From the NCBI GenBank assembly GCA_000431215.1, contig HF985595.1, forward strand, positions 72,144 through 93,403: 21,260 nucleotides of DNA, written 5' to 3'. This stretch comes from Prevotella sp. CAG:1031. GTDB taxonomy: Bacteria > Bacteroidota > Bacteroidia > Bacteroidales > Muribaculaceae. Shown here piece after piece: positions 15,838 to 21,260 of this stretch; the stretch's first letter is position 1, and every line of letters starts with the position of its first letter. The notes beneath the pieces are model-generated. The model saw only the letters and a list, made by a program, of their open reading frames with translations. It made no database searches and was not told the origin of the DNA. A program made the translations under genes and the position numbers.

Positions 15838-15897
15838 TTAGGCAATTGCGGATATGCTGATTGCCAACAATGTTATTAAAGATAAAATTTTATTCAT
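15838..15897 (-). other. Orphaned signal-peptide coding segment with in-frame TAA
   Basis: ATG 15897 opens MNKILSLITLLAISISAIA and then TAA (15838-15840). The frame continues as SIDERVGGA straight into the protease ATG at 15810. A single change CAA to TAA would explain the stop, because Bacteroidota signal peptides often end 'AxA-Q'. Confidence 0.7.
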
Positions 15898-15940
15898 AAC
15901 CATGGGTTTTTACAAGACGGACTGTGCTAGTTTGTTTGGG

Positions 15941-15948
15941 CAAAATTA
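15941..15948 (-). promoter_or_regulatory. Bacteroidota-type -7 box for the protease operon
   Basis: TAATTTTG on the - strand matches the TAnnTTTG consensus. It lies about 44 bases upstream of ATG 15897. No good -33 element is seen. Its presence supports ATG 15897 as the original start of the protease gene. Confidence 0.5.
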
Positions 15949-15997
15949 ACGATTTTATTTAATCAGCTTATATGAATTAGATAAAATCATCAATGAT

Positions 15998-16645
15998 ATG
16001 CAAATTAAGTCATTATATCTATCTTTTTCGCGTCAGGATCTCGGACTGTTATTTCGTTCAGGAATATTACGGACCAATCAAAAACGCTTGCAAAGTGTTA
16101 TCTATGATATAGATCAAATAATTTCGACAATGATTAAAGACAGAATTAAATTTCAGCCCGTCTACGCCTCTAGAGAAGCCAACGGTTATGCAGGGGCTAC
16201 AATAGAATCAGAAAACATATTGCCCGAACGCATCTGGCGCAATCTCTGCAATATCTCGATATGGGATCGTCTGTGTCCTGAAATCGAGACTATTGAACCG
16301 ATTGATCCGTCGGATAACGACCCGCATCTATTCGATAAGATGCAGTTTAAGTATAGATTGGTGTCGGGAAAATCGGTAGTAGCTCAGGTCGTGCTCTTCC
16401 AGCCTCCGAAAGATGATCGTCCGGGACGACTCGCCTATCAGGCTACCCTTATGAACGATGACAAGGAGATAAACGAAATGTCGGTTGAATTCCTTGTCGG
16501 CGTACCTGACCACCGAGGATTGCTGAATGTTGACGGAGCGGTTTCTTTCCTTTATAAAGTTCCTGACGAGGTCATTGGCCAGATCAGCGAGAACCTGACG
16601 GCTACGCTAAAGAATGTCGTCAAATGGAGTGAGAAACACGATTAG
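15998..16645 (+). CDS. Conserved hypothetical protein, possible SRPBCC/START-like fold
   Basis: 215 residues if ATG 15998 is used. The first 45 residues are AT-rich and less protein-like, so ATG 16132 (MIKDRIKFQPVYASREANGY, about 171 residues) is a possible better start. The segment ILPERIWRNLCNISIWDRLC, followed by alternating strands and a final long helix (VIGQISENLTATLKNVVKWS), is the general layout of SRPBCC domains (early helix pair, central sheet, long C-terminal helix). No catalytic motif or signal peptide is visible. It is divergent from the protease operon and 56 bases before the phosphatase gene. Confidence 0.6.
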   Translation: MQIKSLYLSFSRQDLGLLFRSGILRTNQKRLQSVIYDIDQIISTMIKDRIKFQPVYASREANGYAGATIESENILPERIWRNLCNISIWDRLCPEIETIEPIDPSDNDPHLFDKMQFKYRLVSGKSVVAQVVLFQPPKDDRPGRLAYQATLMNDDKEINEMSVEFLVGVPDHRGLLNVDGAVSFLYKVPDEVIGQISENLTATLKNVVKWSEKHD

Positions 16646-16689
16646 GAGCGCCTCATAAACTTCGCTGAAAGAATTAGCAGGAAATTTTG

Positions 16690-16697
16690 TAATTTTG
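16690..16697 (+). promoter_or_regulatory. suhB: Bacteroidota -7 box, nearly leaderless phosphatase promoter
   Basis: TAATTTTG ends only four bases before ATG 16702. Because transcription normally starts a few bases after this box, the mRNA would begin at or next to the start codon. A second ATG follows at 16705. A -33 element is not clear. Confidence 0.6.
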
Positions 16698-16701
16698 CGA
16701 T

Positions 16702-17481
16702 ATGATGAACCTGAATAAAGTGCGTCCTCTTGTTGAAGAATGGGCGCGTCAAGTCGGTGAGATTCAGCTGAGATATTTTCGCTCGGCTGATCTCGAGATT
16801 GCCACGAAGTATAATGACTTCGATGTTGTCACGCGAGCCGATAAAGAGTCTGAGGCTCTGATCATAAGCAAAATCAATGAGACATTCCCTGACCACGATA
16901 TTCTGGCGGAAGAATCTGGAGAGTATTCGCGTCAGAGCCGCTGGAGATGGGTTATCGATCCTCTTGACGGCACAACCAATTTTAGCCAGGGCCTGCCGCT
17001 GTTCTGTGTCTCAATTGCTCTTGAACACGATGGCGAACCTGTTGTCGGCGTGGTTTATGCTCCGTATCTCAACGAGATGTTCTCAGCCGTAAAAGGAGCG
17101 GGAGCGACTTTAAACGGCAACCCAATACATTGCTCCACGAAGACTACGCTTAATATGGCAGTCGTATCGACCGGACTTCCTGTTGACAAGAGAGAGAACC
17201 GCGACAATAATCTATCGGCAATATCGAAGGTCGGTGTGGAAGTGCGCGGATTGCGTCGGCTCGGATCTGCCGCCATAGATCTGTGTTACACCGGTGCCGG
17301 ATTTCTTGATGGCTACTGGGAACTTGCTCTTCACCGATGGGACATCTCAGCAGGCAGTCTGATAGCGTCTGAAGCAGGGGCGACAGTCGGTTATTTCAGG
17401 TCTGACCGCCCATATTCGATCCTCGCCGCCACTCCGGCGTTATATCCTGAGTTACATTCGCTCATAACCGAACGCACTTAA
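16702..17481 (+). CDS. suhB: Inositol monophosphatase family phosphatase (SuhB/IMPase)
   Basis: 259 residues, the usual length for the family. The metal-binding sites are all present: ILAEESG (Glu70/Glu71), WVIDPLDGTTNF (Asp86, Asp89, Gly90) and RWDISAG (Trp213-Asp214). These place it in the Mg2+-dependent, Li+-sensitive phosphatase superfamily, which dephosphorylates inositol-1-phosphate or related sugar phosphates. CysQ-like (3'-phosphoadenosine phosphate) specificity cannot be excluded, but WVIDPLDGTTNF favours the IMPase branch. Its cytoplasmic location follows from the lack of a signal peptide. It has its own promoter and ends against a convergent operon at a shared hairpin. Confidence 0.88.
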   Translation: MMNLNKVRPLVEEWARQVGEIQLRYFRSADLEIATKYNDFDVVTRADKESEALIISKINETFPDHDILAEESGEYSRQSRWRWVIDPLDGTTNFSQGLPLFCVSIALEHDGEPVVGVVYAPYLNEMFSAVKGAGATLNGNPIHCSTKTTLNMAVVSTGLPVDKRENRDNNLSAISKVGVEVRGLRRLGSAAIDLCYTGAGFLDGYWELALHRWDISAGSLIASEAGATVGYFRSDRPYSILAATPALYPELHSLITERT

Positions 17482-17525
17482 AAAGTTGATCCGCAGCCAC
17501 TTGACTTCTCATGGCTGCGGATCAA
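17481..17525 (-). terminator. Terminator between suhB and ddl
   Basis: A perfect 14-bp stem TTGATCCGCAGCCA / TGGCTGCGGATCAA with a 12-base loop. On the - strand it is followed by CTTTTT, making it a strong terminator for the ddl operon. On the + strand the tail is only weakly T-rich, so it ends suhB transcription less certainly. Confidence 0.85.
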
Positions 17526-17548
17526 TTATGTATATTTAGCCAACTTGG

Positions 17549-18730
17549 TCAGGCCTTGGCGCCTTTTGTTCCTTTGGCTCCGCCACCCATAGCAAAAATA
17601 TTGGCCGAATAGCTGACAGTTTTCTGAGAACTTTCGCGACGACGTTTCAGAGCGAGTTGGACAAGTCGTTCCATCAATTCGGTGAACTTTATTCCGGTCG
17701 CTTCCCAAAGATAGAAGCTGAGCGACCCCGGTATGGTATTGATTTCATTAACATAGATGTTGCCGTTGTCGTTATCCATAATGACATCAACTCGGCTCAC
17801 TCCATGGCAACTCAAAACTCTGAAAGTTTCGCCGGCAAGATGACGGATTCTGTCGCTGACGGCTTCAGGGAGGTCTGCCGGGATGCGTTTCGAACTTGCT
17901 TGCATACCTTTTGTTCCTTTATGGCCGCCCATATATTTGTCCTCATAGCTAAGAATCTCTCCGCTCTTGATTGGCTCTTCGCAAACTGAAGTCACATAGT
18001 CATCGCAGTCGCCGAGAACCGAACAGTTTATCTCTTTCAGATTGTCGACCATGTGCTCGACAATCAGGCGAGTTGAATATTTTTCGGCTTCGTTAATGCG
18101 CGATATGAGTTCTTCGCGGTCAGCTGCCCGGCCGATACCAACACTTGAACCAAGATTTGCCGGTTTGACTATGACAGGGTATCCCAGATCTTTCTCAATT
18201 TCAGCAATCAGGTCATTGCGGCGTTTATACCATTCTTTATCAGTGAACCAGACGTAGTCTACTACGGGAACACCACAAGCCCTGAGGATCATCTTCATGG
18301 TGATTTTATCCATGCCGTTTGCGCTTGAAAGCGTATTACAGCCGGCAAACGGAATGCCGATAGTCTCAAGCAGACCTTCGAAAACGCCATCTTCACCATT
18401 CGAGCCGTGAAGTACAGGAAGAACAACGTCGATTTTCGCTTCGACATCGTTTCCGAAAAGAGACTTCTTGGCGCGGTAAAGATTCGTGTCACCATATATC
18501 GGCCGGAAGTATACTTCATGACATTGTTTTGTCAGACCGGCGCTATCGCGGTAGTTTTTAATGTCGAAAAGAGCATCTCCGGTCAGCCAATGACCATCTT
18601 TGGTTATATAAACCGGCACAACATCGTATTTATCGCGGTTAATGGCGTGCATGGCCTGGTTAGCCGATATTACAGAGATTTCGTGCTCGGTAGAGCGGCC
18701 GCCGAAAAAGACGGCGAGAGTGGTTTTCAT
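17549..18730 (-). CDS. ddl: D-alanine--D-alanine ligase
   Basis: An ATP-grasp enzyme of 393 residues that joins two D-alanines for peptidoglycan. Visible signatures are FFGGRSTEHEISV at the N-terminus, HGSNGEDG (108-115), KPANLGSSVGIG (Lys179, Ser185-186), the omega-loop YEDKYMGG (252-259) with the Lys-Tyr pair typical of D-Ala-D-Ala rather than D-Ala-D-lactate ligases, and the metal site NEINTIPGS (328-336). The chain is longer than many Ddl enzymes and ends in an odd GGGAKGTKGAKA tail. It lies 25 bases after a MurF-like ligase in the same operon, so the two steps that make and attach D-Ala-D-Ala are encoded together. The protein is cytoplasmic. Confidence 0.95.
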   Translation of the reverse strand: MKTTLAVFFGGRSTEHEISVISANQAMHAINRDKYDVVPVYITKDGHWLTGDALFDIKNYRDSAGLTKQCHEVYFRPIYGDTNLYRAKKSLFGNDVEAKIDVVLPVLHGSNGEDGVFEGLLETIGIPFAGCNTLSSANGMDKITMKMILRACGVPVVDYVWFTDKEWYKRRNDLIAEIEKDLGYPVIVKPANLGSSVGIGRAADREELISRINEAEKYSTRLIVEHMVDNLKEINCSVLGDCDDYVTSVCEEPIKSGEILSYEDKYMGGHKGTKGMQASSKRIPADLPEAVSDRIRHLAGETFRVLSCHGVSRVDVIMDNDNGNIYVNEINTIPGSLSFYLWEATGIKFTELMERLVQLALKRRRESSQKTVSYSANIFAMGGGAKGTKGAKA

Positions 18731-18755
18731 CTGAATATATCTTTGTTAGTTTATT

Positions 18756-20369
18756 TTATTTGAAAGTATCGGGGAGGTCATTCTCCAGAAGAACCGTATC
18801 TCCCTTCGTGAGACCCATTGAGGCAAGCAGACGCTGGGCCTCGGCGAAACTGTCGACAGTGTGGATGGCTGTGTCATCCATTCCTCCTTCGCGCGCGCCT
18901 TCTACGATAGCCTCGCGATTATAGCGGTTGACTATGATAGCTATGTCGGCTGATTCAGCTATTTTTTTGCCAAAGTCGCGATTGCGTGTTTCCTGCTCAT
19001 CGCCAAGTTCAATCATGCCGGGAGTGACCACAATTCGTCGTCCATGATTCATTGCGGCGAGAACGTCAAGAGCCATTCCTGCGCCAACCGGATTCGAGTT
19101 GTAGGCATCGTCGATAATGGTATACGTGCCGGTTTTGCGCATCTGCAGACGGTGCTCTACCTGCTCGATATGCTCGACAGCGTAGCGGATTTTTTCTAAC
19201 GGAACTTCGAGATAGTCGGCGCAGATAATCGCGGCAGCAAGGTTGCTGACATTACATTCGCCAACAAGATGCGTAAAAAATTCGAGGCGGCTGCCATCGG
19301 GAGTTACAAGAGTAAAATTGGTTCCGTCGGATCCATAGTTGATGTCGTCTATGCGATAGTCTGCCTCGATGTTGACGGCGTAACGCATGGCCGGGACATT
19401 CTCGACGCGACGTGTGGCAATCTGGTCGAAATCGTTGTTTACAATGGCAAGTCCGTCGGATGGAAGAGTGTCGACGAGCTCAAACTTAGTTTTCTGAACA
19501 TTCTCGATAGATTTGAACGATTCGAGATGTTGCGGGCCTACAGCGGTGACAATTCCGACAGCAGGATGGACAAGGTCGCATATCTCCTTGATGTCGCCCG
19601 GTTGTTTGGCGCCCATCTCGACGATAAATACCTCGTTGTAGGGTTTCATATATTCCCGGATCGTCCTGACGACGCCCATTGTAGTGTTATAGCTTCCGGG
19701 AGTCATCAGAGTGTCGTATTTCTCGCTAAGAATTCTGTATAGATAGTGCTTCGTGGATGTCTTACCGTAGCTCCCGGTTATGCCTATGATTTTGAGATCC
19801 GGCATTGATTCGAGGCGATGCCGGGCATCGTTGATGAATTTGCGGTCGATATGACGTTCGACAGGCGTTAGAATAACATTCGATGCCGGAATAAGAAAGT
19901 TGGTGATGATGTAAAGAACCAGTATCGCAAGGCTCACAATGAACAGACCGTCGCTATAGGATGTGTCGTTGTTTCTGAAGACAAAGAAACAGCCGGCAGT
20001 GACGAGCATTGCAATAACTGTCGCAGTCATGAAGATTCTGCGGGCACGCTTTGTCATTACAAGTGGTTTCTTGTATTTGGCTGTCAATAACTTCTTTACG
20101 CCGACAAATGCCATTAACGCAAGCAAGATCCATGCGACAACCGGTTTGGTGAACATTGCCAGAGATGCGAAAACTACGGCCATCGCACCGAGATGCAGAA
20201 ACGATGTTGTATCGCCCGATGAGCGAAGCCAGCGACGATAACGCTCGGTGCGGTAGGAATTTTGCTGAAGCATCATCAGACAGCGGCGCATTTCAAGTCC
20301 GAGCATCCAGACAAGTCCGAGCGTGATAACAATATAACAGGCGAGCTGAAGAATTTCAAATATTGTCAT
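18756..20369 (-). CDS. Membrane-anchored MurF-like Mur ligase
   Basis: 537 residues. The first ~165 hold about five hydrophobic helices (roughly 5-25, 56-70, 72-92, 111-131, 141-160). A cytoplasmic Mur ligase follows: P-loop GITGSYGKTSTK (196-207), VEMGAKQPGDI (250-260), KFELVD with the expected carbamoylated-type lysine (Lys285), and DDAYNSNPVG, the MurF signature. It should use ATP to join D-Ala-D-Ala to UDP-MurNAc-tripeptide or a close analogue. A normal MurF has an N-terminal substrate domain, which is replaced here by membrane helices. It may thus be a second, non-canonical ligase or act on a lipid-linked precursor. It overlaps the upstream hydrolase by ATGA and precedes ddl. Confidence 0.85.
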   Translation of the reverse strand: MTIFEILQLACYIVITLGLVWMLGLEMRRCLMMLQQNSYRTERYRRWLRSSGDTTSFLHLGAMAVVFASLAMFTKPVVAWILLALMAFVGVKKLLTAKYKKPLVMTKRARRIFMTATVIAMLVTAGCFFVFRNNDTSYSDGLFIVSLAILVLYIITNFLIPASNVILTPVERHIDRKFINDARHRLESMPDLKIIGITGSYGKTSTKHYLYRILSEKYDTLMTPGSYNTTMGVVRTIREYMKPYNEVFIVEMGAKQPGDIKEICDLVHPAVGIVTAVGPQHLESFKSIENVQKTKFELVDTLPSDGLAIVNNDFDQIATRRVENVPAMRYAVNIEADYRIDDINYGSDGTNFTLVTPDGSRLEFFTHLVGECNVSNLAAAIICADYLEVPLEKIRYAVEHIEQVEHRLQMRKTGTYTIIDDAYNSNPVGAGMALDVLAAMNHGRRIVVTPGMIELGDEQETRNRDFGKKIAESADIAIIVNRYNREAIVEGAREGGMDDTAIHTVDSFAEAQRLLASMGLTKGDTVLLENDLPDTFK

Positions 20370-21130
20370 GATTTGAGAAAACTTTGAAGCACGGCCGCAA
20401 ACTGGCCGGCATTGTCAAGAAAACTGTAATGGCCGCAGCCGGGAAAACTGACAAGCCCCGAGCCCGGTATAAGGCGTTCCATTTTTTTAGCGTCGCGCAG
20501 TGGAGTTGCCGTGTCATCCTCTCCCCATATAAGGAGTGTAGGAGCTTTGATGTGCGGCATATAGCGGCAGAGGTCTTCATTTACTACACGCGACATCACT
20601 GCACGCATCATCGGAGAGGCTGCCGCGTAATCGGCACTCCCGCTTTTGGCACGTCGCCGGTCAATTATCGACCGCGCTCTCTCCTTACCGAATGTCAGCT
20701 CGAGAAGTCGGCGCATAGCCTTGAAACTATACACTTTGTAGTAGTATTTCAGGCTTCGACGCGGTTTAACTCCTGCCGCATCAACAAGAATGAGTTTTTC
20801 GATCGGATTGCGTGAGGCATATATTATTGCCACGCGACCGCCGAAAGAATGGCCGAGCATAACAGGATTTTCGATTTTTTCGGCCTTTAACAGATTCTCG
20901 AGATTCCGGGTGTATTGCTCCACGTTCCAGGGCTCGGGAGGTTCCTGAGAGTCGCCGAAGCCGGGAAAATCGATATTGATGACTCTGTGGCCGGCCGCGA
21001 GTGCGACACGTTCGACCGACGCGAGTGTAGAATGGTTACATCCCCAGCCATGGAGCAGAACAATCGGACTGCCTTCGCCTGAGTCAGTGAAAGCGACTTT
21101 TACAGAATCTATGGTACGACTTTTTATCAT
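20366..21130 (-). CDS. Alpha/beta hydrolase
   Basis: 254 residues with a complete hydrolase set: oxyanion motif LLHGWG (His27-Gly30), nucleophile elbow GHSFGG (Ser95), acid IWGEDD (Asp205) and histidine GCGHYSF (His234). The basic cap region is about 122-190. There is no signal peptide, so it is cytoplasmic. Its substrate is unknown; it belongs with the small MhpC/BioH-like esterase group. It opens the operon with murF-like and ddl genes, and its stop overlaps the next start by four bases, which implies linked translation. Confidence 0.88.
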   Translation of the reverse strand: MIKSRTIDSVKVAFTDSGEGSPIVLLHGWGCNHSTLASVERVALAAGHRVINIDFPGFGDSQEPPEPWNVEQYTRNLENLLKAEKIENPVMLGHSFGGRVAIIYASRNPIEKLILVDAAGVKPRRSLKYYYKVYSFKAMRRLLELTFGKERARSIIDRRRAKSGSADYAAASPMMRAVMSRVVNEDLCRYMPHIKAPTLLIWGEDDTATPLRDAKKMERLIPGSGLVSFPGCGHYSFLDNAGQFAAVLQSFLKS

Positions 21131-21138
21131 TGCAGCCG

Positions 21139-21146
21139 CAAAATTA
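21139..21146 (-). promoter_or_regulatory. Bacteroidota -7 box for the hydrolase-murF-ddl operon
   Basis: TAATTTTG on the - strand ends eight bases before ATG 21130, predicting a very short leader or none. It matches the TAnnTTTG consensus exactly. The box separates this operon from the gene to its right. Confidence 0.6.
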
Positions 21147-21177
21147 CTGAATTTTTATATAACGGCGAGCCTTGACG

Positions 21178-21260
21178 TCAAGAGATATTACGTTTGCGAA
21201 ATACAAAGCCCGATCCGAGATATTTCTCACGAACGATAGGATTCTCAGCAAGCTCTTCCG
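21178..21260 (-). CDS. lptB: Probable LptB-type ABC transporter ATPase, C-terminal end only
   Basis: Reading leftward from the window edge gives EELAENPIVREKYLGSGF, then VFRKRNIS and TGA (21178-21180). 'EELA.NP.VR..YLG..F..R' is the typical end of LptB, the cytoplasmic ATPase of the lipopolysaccharide export machine. Only 26 codons are in the window, so other ABC ATPases of the same branch are possible. It lies in the same direction as the next operon, 47 bases upstream of it. Confidence 0.6.
   Translation of the reverse strand, partial: EELAENPIVREKYLGSGFVFRKRNIS

Noticed and set aside
19269..19742. 157-codon + strand frame opposite the Mur ligase
   Set aside because: Antisense shadow of a gene with full catalytic motifs.

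Overview
The window looks like a Bacteroidales chromosome, possibly Muribaculaceae-like. Supporting signs are TAATTTTG (TAnnTTTG-type) -7 boxes close to start codons, the lack of strong Shine-Dalgarno sites, a periplasmic retropepsin-like protease, a TonB-plug-like small protein, and Ddl and Mur-ligase genes of Bacteroidota type. The genus call is inference.

Region 1 (1-13425) is one continuous reading frame on the + strand. It is open at the left window edge and encodes at least 4474 residues. Its domains match the 'polyvalent protein' class carried by phages and integrative or conjugative elements. In order they are: a Barnase/EndoU/ColicinE5-like nuclease, a pyrophosphatase-like domain, a zincin protease (HENTH), a helical polyvalent-protein domain, an N6-adenine DNA methylase (EPSAGNG, NPPF), a strawberry-notch-type helicase (GVGKG, DESH, QMRGRIDRSGQ), a possible ADP-ribosyltransferase-like domain, a second zincin (HEAVAH), a MuF-C-like domain, and a very long LPD38-like C-terminal part with a hydrophobic segment. 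Such proteins are thought to be delivered with the incoming DNA and to act early in the new host. Three disordered linkers of this protein, at about 431-736, 2522-2692 and 4259-4621, each contain a second ORF. All three lie in the same +1 frame, and each has far more protein-like composition than the main frame at that place. This overprinting is the most unusual thing in the window.

Region 2 (13426-14177) holds a strong hairpin terminator at 13652-13690, a small two-helix membrane protein (13812-14108) and a hairpin. The boundary between the element and the host chromosome probably lies here.

Region 3 (14178-15897, - strand) is a two-gene operon of a secreted aspartic protease and a small TonB-plug-like protein. 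Both genes have intact signal-peptide sequences that are cut off from the mature domain, one by an in-frame TAA and the other by a 1-base frameshift. Both lesions lie at or next to the predicted cleavage site.

Region 4 (15998-17481, + strand) has an unknown, perhaps SRPBCC-like, protein and an inositol-monophosphatase family enzyme with an almost leaderless promoter.

Region 5 (17481-21260, - strand) is a cell-envelope operon: an alpha/beta hydrolase, a membrane-anchored MurF-like Mur ligase (4-base ATGA overlap) and D-alanine-D-alanine ligase (25-base gap). It ends in a perfect 14-bp hairpin terminator shared with the convergent phosphatase gene. The last bases hold the C-terminus of a probable LptB-type ABC ATPase.
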